A DNA stretch of 64,000 bases from assembly GCA_022605955.1 (NCBI GenBank), contig JAKCOZ010000018.1:2984001-3048000 (forward strand), in the 5' to 3' direction. The translations under genes were made by a program, and so were the position numbers. The notes below the pieces were generated by a model, which did not search any database, was not told where the DNA came from, and was given only the letters and a program-made list of their open reading frames with translations. Below, in pieces: positions 10,785-23,230 of the stretch. This DNA comes from Rallus limicola (taxonomy: Eukaryota; Chordata; Aves; Gruiformes; Rallidae). The first letter of the stretch is position 1. Each line of letters begins with the position of its first letter.

Positions 10785-11390
10785 GAAACGCGCTATTACG
10801 GTCGTTTCTCTTTTTAAATCCCCAGCTACTATGGTCACTAACACACCCGACTTTCCGGTAGCTTTCGGGAACTTACTCCTTCAAAGTGCGCGAGTGTAGC
10901 TGAGCTGCCACCAGCACCACCTTGTGACTATCTTCCCTCATTACCCCTCGCTGGGACAGCACTCCTTTACTGCCATCACAGTTTTCCTTGTGCCAATCAA
11001 AAAACAGATATTATGAGGAGCAGGTAGCAGCTGTTAGGCATTAGTGAGCAAATGTTATCTAAAGAAGTAATTTAGCTTCGTTGTTTTCATAAAAGCTGTG
11101 TTCCAGATTAATTTGCATGGCTGCATAGTTTCTGAAGCATTGGGACGGGTAGGGGCTTTTAAAAATTTGTGATGGGTTTGAATTTTATACAGATCATCAG
11201 CTACATTCTGAACAATAATTTCAGCACTAGTGCTATGTATTTCTAATCAAAGGGAGTAAAAAGTGTAGTCAGCTGGAGGTCATTACCTTTCTCACCTTCA
11301 AAACCAATTTAGCTTTCACCTGGACCTCATTTCAGGCTGCTACAAAACATCTCCTTTTCCCCCCAGAGCTGTTTAGTTGTTCTGGGTGAG
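10785..11390. promoter_or_regulatory. Candidate divergent promoter at the base-skew switch
   Basis: Nine CpGs fall between 10786 and 10892 in otherwise CpG-poor DNA. A minus-strand donor GGA|GTAAGT (GT at 10876-10875) and a plus-strand donor TCTGG|GTGAGT (GT at 11386-11387) point away from each other. The + strand is A-rich to the left and T-rich to the right. This is the layout of two diverging first exons, but no transcript is known to me. Confidence 0.35.
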
Positions 11391-11588
11391 TGAAGAAGAT
11401 AGTAAGTGGAGCATTGCAAAATGTTAGTTGGTATGTTTGCTTTGTATTTTTTGTTGGCTTATGTTTTATCAGTTTTTTATCTGGTAAGATGCTTTTATGT
11501 TAGCAATTAGGGCTTATATGTCTTTGATTGAGCAGTAGAGAAGGTGGGGGGGAACCCCTGGGTATTAAAAGTTAAGGGCTGTATTTTG

Positions 11589-11610
11589 ATGCACTACTTA
11601 AGTAGTGCAT
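11589..11610. repeat. Perfect 22-bp palindrome
   Basis: ATGCACTACTT followed at once by its own reverse complement, without a loop. It lies about 200 bp right of the candidate + strand donor at 11386. Confidence 0.9.
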
Positions 11611-14600
11611 TTTACTTTGAAGGCTTGTTAGTGCTTCAACTTAGTGGCCTGAAATGTTGAAGTGAAAGATGTTCCTGAAGAGCTTAATTTAAGCTATAAG
11701 TGTAGTTCTGTGTTAAGTGTGTGGCTGCTTATAAGCTGTATGAGACATGGGTACTTTACAGCATTTTTTTTTAGGGAATGCATTGTATGTAATTAGTGAA
11801 CTTTCTGTTGATTAATGTTTATTGTTTTATTAAAAAACTGATTTCTTAAACTGTAAAATAATCAAGATCAGGATTGTGAAGCCTTCTTTTGTTGTGGGTG
11901 GTGTTGAGTTTGTTGTGTAGCCTTAGTATGTTATATTTCCTTTTAGCTTTAAAGGGAAAGGGTTGTGGATTAGGGTGTAGCTTACTTGTTCTCAATTTTA
12001 GATTTTTCATTTCAAGGTTATTTATAACTAGCTTTTTACTCTGTTAGAGTAAGTATTTGTGAAATTATTTTTAATCACAACTCCTGTTGCTTCCCATCCA
12101 CCATAAGGTGAATTTTGAACTTAAACACTTTATTAGGTGAAACTAATATATGCTTTATTTTTCTGAAAAAACAGTTGCATGATATTTCTTAGGATTAAGT
12201 TAATCTTGCTTGGACTGTAGAGATGTATGATGAGACTGCATGAATCAGTCAGAAACTCATGTTTTAAAAGCTAGCAGTACCTGATATGTGTTTGCTCAGA
12301 TAAGGAATTAGGAGACTGAGAGTTTGTTAGTTTTGAGGCATTTTTGGATATTTCAAGCCCAAATTATTCTATCTTCAGCTGCCTGCTTGTGTGCAAGTGT
12401 ATCATCAGCTGCAGTAACTGAGTAGTTTCATTTTGGGACTGAGAGGCCGAAAGTGACTTGTTCTGTTGAAGGCTTACCAGCAAGAAGATATGTTCAGTGA
12501 AACTTCTGGGAAAGGTTTGTAAAATAATAACAGAAAACCCAAACAACCCCCCAAGTTTTTATATTCCCCCATTCCCCCTGTGTAATTGTTTTCCCTTTAT
12601 AGTTACTTTTGGAAACAAAATGAGACCTGAAAGCAGTGAAACAATCAGTACTGAGTAAAATGGGACAATTTGGAAAAGAATCTAAAGGGTGTAATCAATT
12701 AAATATGTTCTTGGAGTGTTTGCCTAGCCTGGTAAAATATTAGTCCAATTTTAATTCGCTACAGAAGTCTAGTAATTAATAGCTTTACTAGCAGATCAAC
12801 AACTTAGAGTCTAGTTTTAATGTTAGTTCAAACAATTGATTTTTAATTTACTGTTAAATATACATGGTATATTTCAAAACATAGTAACTTTAATATTGTG
12901 TGTAAGATGTCACACAGTGTGTCAGTGAAGCTGACCTATGGGCATATTTTCTCCTTGGTTTTTCATTATAGTGTGTTTTGGAATAAAATTCATCTTTTTC
13001 TACAAACTGTTACTGAATGATGTGAAATGTGTGGTGTCCAGAGCTTTCTGACCATGGAACTTAGCTTGTTATTTAGTGTAAAGCAGTGTGTCAGCCTTTA
13101 CCAAGTTTTACTTCAGCCAAACTTAGCCTTGATAACGTACTTGGATTTAAGGGAGTACATCTTAGGTTTTTTTAGGTTCAAATGGAAACCAATATTACTT
13201 TATCAATTGTAATGTGCTGATATATCAAGGTACACGTATTTCCTTGGTTAAGGTTTAACTTGGGCATCATTTATGAGAAAATATCAATGTGAACTTTCCA
13301 AATTGCCTTAGAATCTCAGCAGCACTGAAACACAACTGCTTCCTTCAGTTGAAGTAGAAATGCAAGCAGTTCTAATCACTGAAACACGTTTCTTCAAGTG
13401 TAAGACTTCTTCTAGGGTTTAACTTGGTAAGTAGTAAAATGGTTAACTGCTCAGCCCTCAGGACCAAATTTTGCTGGACATAGTCTGTTCCCCTGTAGAA
13501 TGTTCAAGACATACCTATTTGATACAGACTGCTGGAGTGTTAAGTTATGTGTGTTAGCTCAGTGTGAGGGCAAGCAGCAGTTCTTCTAGAAAGTTTCTCA
13601 CTAATGAACAGTAAGAAAGACAAGCTAAAACATGAACTAATGCAAAAGAAAAAAAATGTTTGCAGTTAAAACTTAGTAATTTACCTGGAATGCCCTCTAA
13701 TTCTTATGATACTGGGAAATAGTATTATCAAAAGGTTCATTTCTTTGAAGTTTTATTGGTTTTGATACAACCCTTTATTGCATTTCTTGTGTTATGGATC
13801 CAGCGCCAGCCAAGATGATAGGAAATGTATTTGTACGTTTTGAAGCTAAACGCTAAACTTCTGATCTTGGTGAACATTAAAAGCATGGTCACAGTCCTGT
13901 GACTCACCCTTTTTCACATGGTCAAAATAAAGAGCTGAAGTTGCCTTTTTGAGTATAATTAAACAGCACAGTAAAAATCTTTGGTCCTTTTTTATCGACA
14001 ATTAATATATTCAATCTGCTTTTATGATGATATATCCTCATACAGAACTCCAAATCAGCATCAACTTTTAGCTATTGTTCATTAAATAACTGTTCTTGAT
14101 CATAGCAATGAGAACTTAGCTAACTGCTGTTAGGTAACTGAAGTCAAATACTCTAAGTGTTAACAAACTTTTTTCCACACTGATCATAGCAAGGAATAGC
14201 AATATTAAGATAGCAATCGGCCTTCCCCCCTGCCCCTGTGTTATGCAGAATGTCTTTGTAATATCTTGGGATATATTTTAAATTAAATGTGTGCTGATTT
14301 GAGCAGCTGTGATTTGGCATTGGCTTAAATTATCATATTTAGATGAGAAATAGGACTTAGGAAATATTTTTGAATATAGCTTATTAAAACGTGTCACTAA
14401 CTAAGCCACTGGATGTCACTGTTTATCTCCAAGAACAAAGCTCAATGTTTTTGATACTGGTATAAAGCAGTAAAGTAGGTGGTTACTGGTTTTGACTTTT
14501 CTGGTAGGCATGACTTGAAACAGAAAAAGGCAGTTAGCAATGGTTACAGACAACATGTTTCAACTGGTAAGATAGTGAAGAACCATTCATCTTGTGTGAC

Positions 14601-17587
14601 CTGAAATGCCAAATACAGGCGACTTGGTTAGGAAACTTGAGTCTGTATCAGAAGTAGTGAGACAGAATCCTACAGAAAGGCTGACTCCTGAACTAGACCT
14701 TACCTTTCATGATTTCTTCTGAGTAATCTAAACTCAAAATACAAATAACATTTTATTTCAGTACCTTCTGAAGATGTCTCTGTATTGTATGGTTAACATC
14801 TTTCTTTCTATTTCCTATTCATTGTGTTTGCATTCATACTGTGTTGTTTTGATTTTAGTGTCTTTTTATATCTTGGTGTTTATTGTGCTGATTCTATGAA
14901 CTGTTTTTATGACAGGCTTACGCACTGCCTTTAGACTTCATTTCATTCTACTTTATTATTCATGGTTGAACAGGTAACAGACTGTTCTGCCTGTGTAGTT
15001 CTGTGCTACTTGGTTTTCAATAACTTCAGGTAGAAGTTTCACGTAATAAAAGTCTGCATAGACAACCCACTGATGCAAATGAAGTTAAACCTCACTTCTT
15101 TCTGTGTTGGTTTAAAAACTGTAGATTAGATCACACAAAAGAATGCTACCTGAAGTCTACTACAGTTCAAATGCTATAGAGATGTAATCATGAAGAAAGC
15201 ATTGAATTTGCCATTAATTTGCTGCAGAGTGTATTATCTGTGTATATTATCTGCTGAAGATGTGTTTCCCCATGCTGCAGCGAAGGTCAGCATGCTTTGG
15301 ATCTCAAGTTGATTATGCTGTTTGTTCTCCCACGTGCTTCTGCTATGAAATTATGGCAAGGTGAATTAGGAGAATGAGTACTATTTCTTCTTGAATCCAT
15401 TTCACTTTAGTAGTTTCAGTATCACTTTTAGTTCTACTTTCCCTCCTGTGTACGTTCTTGGTTCTTGTAGGTGCTCTTGAAACACTCCTTGGTTTTGTCA
15501 GCCTAACCAGCTTTTACCCTGCTTTTTTAATACATATTCTTGTATTAATTTTTGAACAAGTATTCAATAAAGGCAATTCAAAGATTGTTCATATTATCTG
15601 GCTTGCAGCCTAGAAGCTTCATCTGTCCACAGGGTTGTTTTTCTCTCAGGTTTTTTGGATGCTTTCAAAAGCTGAGAGCTATAGATACAAAACAGTGCTG
15701 TTTGCATGAGCAACCAAATTAATAAGTCTGGGTTTCCTGTATGTTTTATAATGGCTTATAAGCTTTTCTGTGTTTGGGACATACTCTTGTACAGTTCTAA
15801 GAGCTGGTTTTTGTCAGCAGTGTTAGTTTTTGCTTTTCCAACTTGTTGTTTGTTTATATATAACTTGCAAATTTGGCTTACTGGTCTGCAAGCTGAGGTT
15901 ACAGTGATCAGCTGAGGTGAGGGAAGTAAAGATGCTTGTGCTGTGGTTCTGTGTACACCATAAGCTAGCGTAAACCTGTGATGTAACTGAAGGACTTGAT
16001 CACTTCTTATTCCTACCTGCTTGCTTCAACCATATTAGTGAAAGATTTCTGCAGCTCACAAGTGAAATGATTTATGTGACCATTTCAGGCTGGATTTGTT
16101 TTAAATCTAATATAAAGTTAGGGCCTGTGTAACTCTAATTACTACTCTCTGAAAAATTACTGTTACAAAGACAGTGGCTTTTCTGGATCGTACCTTTAAG
16201 CTATTCCTGCACTGCTATATCATTTAGACTTAATGCCTTGCAGGAAATGTGAATACTGTGCAGGTGCTAGTTTTTTTCACATTACATAATTATATTCCAT
16301 ATAAATGTACTAGAAATTTTTCTGTTGGCTTCTGCATTCTAATGATGTTTTAAGTGAATTCAGGCTTCAAGAAGGGAAGGTCAAAACTTCTCCTTACAGG
16401 ATCTTTAACCTCTGTAAATCCAAGATGTCTGTAAGATTAACTTCCCTGAGAAATGTTGTGATTATTTTTTTAGTTGTGATAATGTAAGTATTTTATGTGA
16501 GCTAAGTAATGTTTTATTCAGTGTGGTGTGTAGTAGAAAATAACTATGTGGTGTGAAGGTAAAGCTTTTCTATGAAATGAAACTCGGTCTTAACTGTAAA
16601 CATCTCTCTTGAACAGTTAAGCTTTTGACATGCAAGTATAGTTGTTCACTGCTTCAAAGAGCAAGCACATGTGGAAGAGTTTTACCAAACCAAATGTGAA
16701 CTAGGTTTTTGAGTAACTTTCTCCATAGATCAGACCTTCTGAGTTAAATTTGTCAAGCTGTATAAAACTGCAGGTTGTCCAGAATACTGGAATAGTAAGT
16801 TCTTCACTATTTCCTATTAAGGCAGGAACCAGTAGAGCAAAAAAAACACCAGGACTTAGTGGTATTTTTACAGAACTCTTAAACTGCTTATTCATTAGCA
16901 AATACTAATGAATTCTCAATTCTCTAGTGATTGCCTTGCAACTAAGTTCAACTGCAGATTTATTGGGCTCAAACAATCAAATGGGGTATAGTTTTATTTC
17001 AGTCTAGAATGGCACTGCTGATCTAGCTTGCCTGGTTTTTTTTGAACTGATCAGTGCAATATGTTAGCCAGTGAGGCTTTTTCCTTGCCTTTTGGAAGTA
17101 GAAGAATATTAGACATCCAGTAAGGGGTGCTTGTCTGTGCCAAACTCATTGGAACCAGGATGATTTAAAATACTGTTATTGTTCTTGTTCCACACAGCAG
17201 TTATTATAGTAGAGGTGGATTCTGCTGAGGTGGGAATGACTGCTACAAGTACTGCCAAAATAGAATCAGAATGCTACATTAGCTTTCTTGCAACATCTAG
17301 AATGATAGACTCTGCCTAGTGTTGTGTTGTCTCATGGCATTTGCCTTGTCTCATGGATGCCAGTAGGTTTTTGCTTTAAATTTTCCTGTAAGTATGACTA
17401 ACCTTAGAGTGACAATTGAAGTATTTGACAGCTTACTTGCTGTAAGTGTAACTTTATTTCTTTCACTAAATCATTCATATTTATAGCATACCAGGGGGTT
17501 GGCCGTACCTTTCACCTTGCTGAGTGTGGCTTCCTTCAAGGTGTCAAATTCTGACCACACTGGAGTGAAATTCAACAGCTGCAAGCA
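11611..17587. other. Unassigned sequence with T>A, G>C bias on the + strand
   Basis: About 6 kb with no recognised exon, RNA gene or full transposon. Open frames are short and none resembles a known protein. A short near-duplicate (TTGTCTCATGG at 17327 and again 19 bp later) is the only local repeat I saw. Confidence 0.6.
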
Positions 17588-18020
17588 GCAGCTGTTGGAG
17601 CGTGTCCAGAGGAGGCCATAATGATAATCACGTACCTCTCCTATGAGGACACACTGAGAGTTGAGCATGTTAGCCTGGAGAAGACAAGACTCTGGGGGCA
17701 TCTTATAACAGCCTTCCAGTGCCTGAAGGGGCTACAGGAAACACATGGAGGTACTGTTTACAGTGGCATGTAGTGATAGAACAAGGGGTAATGGGTTTAA
17801 AGTAAAAGAGGATGGATTTAGACAGTATATTAGGAAGAATTTCTTCCTGGGGAGGGTGGTGGGGCCCTGACATTGGTTTCCTGGAAAGGTTGTGTACACC
17901 CCCTTCCCTGGCAGTGCTCAAGGCCAGGTTGGATGGAGCTTTGGGCAGTCTGGGCTAGTGGAGAGTGTTCCTGCCCATGGGACCAGATGGGCTTTGAACC
18001 CAAGCTATTCATGATTATTT
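17588..18020 (+). mobile_element. CR1 LINE, 3' fragment
   Basis: It starts at GCAGCTGTTGGAGCGTGTCC, continues with the CR1 blocks CCTCTCCTATGAGGACA, AGCCTGGAGAAGA, CTTCCAGTGCCTGAAGGGGC, TTCTTCCTGGGGAGGGTGGT and GGTTGGATGGAGCTTTGGGC, and ends in a degenerate ATTCATGATT tail. It is a 5'-truncated, non-coding copy of the kind typical in birds. Confidence 0.93.
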
Positions 18021-21000
18021 AGGGCTTTGAAATGCTGTTCACTGGCAGAACCAGTAAACATACATTGCTAGGCTATAGCTGTAAAATATTGTCATGTTAG
18101 TTGTCCCTATGTACTCAGAATAGTAATTCTCACAAGAGAAGCCAATAATGGATTGGTTTATCCAAGCCTTAACTTTAGTAAAGCTTCTTGAATATGAGTC
18201 TTGAGTAAGGGCTCTCTTGGATATTACCAGTTTAAACTTATTTCTAATCTGAAACTTTCTGTACTTGCCTTCAGCATTCTTTTAGCCTCTTTATTTTCAG
18301 CAAAGTCCTGTCAGTAACTGTGTTTTTTAAAAATAATTATATACTTTTAGTTATGAGTTCTGTTGTCTTTGCATATAATCAATATTTGACCCTTGCTTAT
18401 TCTCTGATTTATAGATCTCTTTAGTATATAAATTAGATGTTGACATAAGAGTGCTATAACCTTAAATCTAGTAGAAACCTGCTATTCAGCCTTAAATCCT
18501 TATATATATGTGCACATGTTGCTTACAGTTTAGGTGGGTAATTGGACAATAATTTACCACTTGGACAATAATACCATTGACTTAATCCAAAATAAGATCT
18601 TCACAGACTAATGTGAGCTTTCTGATCTGTCTTGGGAATTGCAAGAGTGTACAAAAAGGAGAAAAAAGTGCATCTTGTATGAACAAGCAATGTCTACTTT
18701 TCCCATCACTTCCTGGATAGGATTGGAAAGCAAACCTCTCTTCTAAGGCAGGTGAGGCACTTAGGTTGCCTTGAGGTCTGTTGCATAGTCAATTAAATAG
18801 TACGATGAATTAAAATGTAAGATTATAAAATAAAAATAAAAGATGTAAAGCTTTAATGTTTCCATACCTCAAGATGGGTCTTTAGTACCAACACCTTGTG
18901 TTTTAATCTCTAACAAATATTTTTTAGGAGCTTGTTTAATCCTAAATTATTGTTCTCTGAAGCCAGATAGCCTTGTGTGAAAAAACTGCTGAAGCTTTCT
19001 GATCTAGAATGTAGTACTGTTCCCAAAAGCTGCTATTATGGAAAAAGTAATGGTTACTTCTAAGTTCTCATGGTTTTATTGGTGTATGTGTGTTTCCAAA
19101 AAGCATATATAGAAAAAGATGTATCTGTGACAGGCCAGAACAATGAGCTACTAGATTTTTGGTTTGTTGGCAAGTCCTTTTACCAACAGCTGCATTTAGG
19201 GGCTCAGGTCTTCATCACTTCATTGGGTTTCACTGGTATTGAGTGCTATGTTGTGTACCAACTTTGAAAGCAAAAACTAATTAGATCCAGATATAGAATT
19301 AGAATCATAATGAATTCCCAGGTTTAGAAGAGATGATTCATTTGGCTGCTTGCACTATCTGACCTAGAAGCCTGCTCATGGAACAGCTCTCATCATTCTT
19401 GGTGGTGGTGGGGAAGTGTGAAAGTTATGTAGTTAATTAGGGCAGACATTCATTACCTAATGCCTCTGCTAAGGTTGTTTATTTTATACACATAGCAGAT
19501 TTTAACATAACTTAAGCAGCATAGAGTCCTTACAGTTGACAACATTCATTTATTTAAGCAATTCACTGGCAAGACAGTGTGACCTTTGTGTATTACAATC
19601 TGTTATCTGATTATATGCTATTCACTGTTTTTCTTGTTTTGATGACAAGATTTGTGCTCAAATGCAGGATTTGAATAAGGTTTCTTTTGAAACACTATGC
19701 CTTTTATATCTCAATCTCCGGTCTGATGTTAATTTACTAGTTGTCCCATGTTGAGGCTCTGCAACTGCAAGAAATTTCAGGCCCAAAGAAACAGACACAG
19801 TTCGAGTTCCTCAAGCATGAATTTTAACAGGAAAATTCAGTCCAAGGGTTTTATCTATGATTTCAGTTTCCTTTGTGCTAGGTTGTGAGCTACATCTCCC
19901 TGCTCTCCCCTTGCTTGTCATTAACTTTCTTGCTCACCTTAGACTCTGGCCATAAATCTGGAAGATGAAAAAGCAAATTTGATCTTTCAGGTTTTTAACT
20001 CTCTCTATAATCCTTAAATGAAATTCTTGGCTGTGGTATGATTATTCTCAGTTCAGTGTACTCTTATGGTTCCAAGGTTTTCTAATGCTGTGGGATGAGC
20101 TGGGCGATTAATGAGAACTATAATGATGCTTGAACTTAAATCTATAAATTAATCTTACAATGTGGAATAACAGCAATGGACATTATACTGTATATAGGAC
20201 ATCAGTAGAACTTTTTAGCTTAACTTCAGTGTATTGGAAACCTTTTGAACTATAGAATTACTATGCTTAGGTTGGCTTGAACTATGAAAGATTCGTGCTT
20301 CTGGAAAAGGTATATGGATATAAGCGATTACATTGCTGACTGCTGCTTTGTTTTCTATAGTGAGGGAATAGGATCTATAGAACTAGCTACACTTTGACTG
20401 CAAAAATGTCACAAAGTTTGTATCAGGTATTTTTATTCCTACTTCTGTGCTGCTCTTTTGCACGAGTACAGTATGCTACCAGCTAGAAGAATGACATTAA
20501 TTACCTAGCTCTTAAGTATTACTTAGGCCTTAGCTTAAATTTAACAGCTTTCCTGATCTTAGATCATTTACATAATGTGCTTTAGAAATTTTTATGCTTT
20601 TAATTTCTAGCACAAACTGTTTTGGCAGTGGCTTCCAAGTTTGAGAATGCAAGCCCCAATTAAGGCTTTTCCTTAGGCAAACTTTAAATGTGATGGGAGG
20701 AGTAGGAAGACTCATCCACTGAGTCAGTTGTTTACCACAGGTTTTATTTTATTTAAACGCACTTATGCTGACTCCTTATACACCTTTGTAATGATGGAGT
20801 TACTTTATTCCTACTCTTCCTTCAGGGGAAAAGAATCAAATGTGCTTAATTTTTAGGCAGAAAACTGGCAAAAGTTTGTGTAATTAATGCTCCTTCCAAC
20901 AGAATATGAATTAAAATGAATTGGAGCACATTGAGTTTAATCTCCTTGGCTGGCATCTTCAAATGAGTGAAGTGTTTGAAATATATGTTGAGCACCTGCC

Positions 21001-22840
21001 TCTCCTCAGGAGTCCTGAAGAGCCTAGCCTTTAGTATAGTCATTCAGATCCTGACATATCTTGGCTGCTTGACAGCTTGTTTTCTGAATTTTTTTAGTCT
21101 TTTTTTTGTGTGTGTAACTAATCTGTAGCACAGAACTTGCAGATCTTAGAGCTGCCTCATCCTTTGTCTTAGCGTATAGTCGTCTTGCTTCTGGAACTAC
21201 AGGTGAGTGAAGTGAGTTCAAACTTAAAATGCAGAAAACAGCCATTAGCAGATGAATGACTTGATCTTCATTAGAGAAATATTTTTGTTTTTCTTGGGTA
21301 GAACTGCTGAGCAGAGGGACCTGAAACCTGTAACAGACTTGTCAATGAAGGGCACTTAGTTTAGTAGCAATTAGCTTATAGTGGGGAATGAATGAGAGGG
21401 GAAATTATATTTAAATTACCATTCATAATTTGCTATGCTGTTTTTTCAGGCAGAAAAACTTCTATTGCTTTAACATGAGCCTTAACAGGCAGCTATTTGA
21501 AATAATCAGGGTATACTTGAGCTTAGGATATTTTAGTAATATCTGGGATATTACTTGGAATGACCAGGATGTATTAAGCTGGCAAATACTATGCTTGCAC
21601 AAAGGATGAAGCCTGTGTTGGCGAACCTAGTTCTTAGCAAGATATTAACAATATTACTATTTCTGTTTGTTCTCTTCCCCTCCAGCATGTTGTGTTATTA
21701 AGAAGTTAATGGATAGTTACAGTTACAAAAGGAAGTATAGATATGTGTGCAAAGCTATTTACTTGTGGTGGTATCTGCCTTTCAAACTGCAGGCTGAAGT
21801 GTTTGGCATGAGCTTTAGAATGTGAAAGCTGCCTCTGGAAGTTTTGCTGGAGTCTTACATAGGTTAATTTATTCAAGTGTTAAAGTATTAAGGATTGGGT
21901 TATACTGACAGTCTCTAGTCCAAATTTCAGTATAATAGTTGATTGAAAGTAAGCGCTAAGGGTAGAAATGGAACTTCTAACTTTAAACTATATATAATTA
22001 AGGAGTCCAAACGGGAGCCAGGTTTTATATCCTAGTCTAGTTGAAGGATTTACTCGGGTTGGTGATGAATTTTCAGACAAGGATTTTGTCAAAGGTATGT
22101 GAAATACATGTTTCCCAGTTGTCTGGGAAACTGGTTGTCTATGGGAAGTAGTATGGCTCCAGTAACTAATGTTCAAGTAAAACTCTTGTGGAATGTGATC
22201 TTTTGATCAAACATTTGCAAATACAATTTAGTTCTCAATCCTAAATGTGCAACCAAGGTTAAAAGAAACAGTATTAAATACCTAGTAGCTTTGTGCTGCT
22301 GGGTTTTGGTTTTTATTACTATTTACCTCCACTTGAGGTGTATCTATGTCAAACTTGTTCTGTGCTTTTCCTTTTATAGCTTAGTTATGGAAAATAGAAG
22401 TCAAGGCCTGAAGTGAATATTAGGTGTTCTGTGGTATGTGATCATGTATTGGCTTATCACATGCCAAATATGTAGATTGTATTAAAATACAGTGCTATCA
22501 TACGCTTTCATTTTCTTAGCAAATGAGCTGAATAAAATTATTTGCTCAAATATTGTCTTCCTTTGAAGTATATGCTATAAACAGAAGTTGTAGCTGTCCA
22601 TCAATGTCATGTCATGAAGCTATTTCATGATCTTAAAACCTTACTGACCTATCTCAGCATGCTGCATGCTCAAGTGAGGAGTGGGAGTACAGTTGCCATG
22701 AAAAACAAGTTAAATTTGGAAGCAAACAAGGCAAACCTGATCTGCCTAATGCTGTAACATCTTCAAATACCTAGAACCTCCCCTCTGAAGCCTGTGGTAA
22801 AACGTTAAGGGGGAGATGGAAGTGAAATCTGTAGCAGAGA
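18021..22840. other. Unassigned sequence
   Basis: T-rich + strand, no recognised gene. It contains a CR1 remnant at 19291-19345, a 19-bp-spaced repeat of TTGGACAATAAT at 18542 and 18561, and a small hairpin at 22110-22131 (GTTTCCCAG, 4-nt loop, CTGGGAAAC). Confidence 0.6.
19291..19345 (-). mobile_element. CR1 LINE 3'-end remnant
   Basis: ATATAGAATTAGAATCATAA followed by TGAATTCCCAGGTTTAGAAGAGA resembles the complement of the CR1 tail and adjoining segment, strongly diverged. Confidence 0.4.
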
Positions 22841-22859
22841 GACTGAGCCGTGCTCCATG

Positions 22860-23230
22860 CTGAGGGCTGTCATCCCGAGCACTGCCAGCTAGGGGAAAGC
22901 TTTGCGAGTTGGTGCCCGGGCCAGGAACACAAGTCGAGTTCTTTCTCGTCAGTGGCTGTAACCCCGACACCTGACCGCTGGCTCCGCGGGCTCAGGCACG
23001 GAGCGCTCAGCCGGGCTGCGGGCACCGGGCGCCGCTCGGGAGGGGGGAAGGTCTCCCCGCCTGCTGCCGCTCCACCGCCGGGCTGCAGCACCCGGAGGCG
23101 CTTGCCGCGCACTTACCAGTTCCTCCCTGAATCGCTTCCTTTTCTGCCAGCGCTTCCCAGCGCGCCGCACAACTGGCGGATAACGCCTGGCTGTGCCAGT
23201 ACTGAACCCACAGCGTTTCAGGTATTTGAG
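22860..23230. promoter_or_regulatory. Orphan CpG island
   Basis: Dense CpG and high GC in about 300 bp, in a 15-kb AT-rich setting. A perfect donor core CTG|GTAAGT occurs on the minus strand (GT at 23116-23115) and a weaker CAG|GTATTT on the plus strand near 23220. Open frames on both strands are GC-driven and show no similarity known to me. It is best read as an unassigned promoter or enhancer, perhaps of a lncRNA. Confidence 0.65.

Noticed and set aside
17471..18012. Open frames on the minus strand across 17.5-18.0 kb
   Set aside because: They are antisense to the CR1 fragment and its flank.
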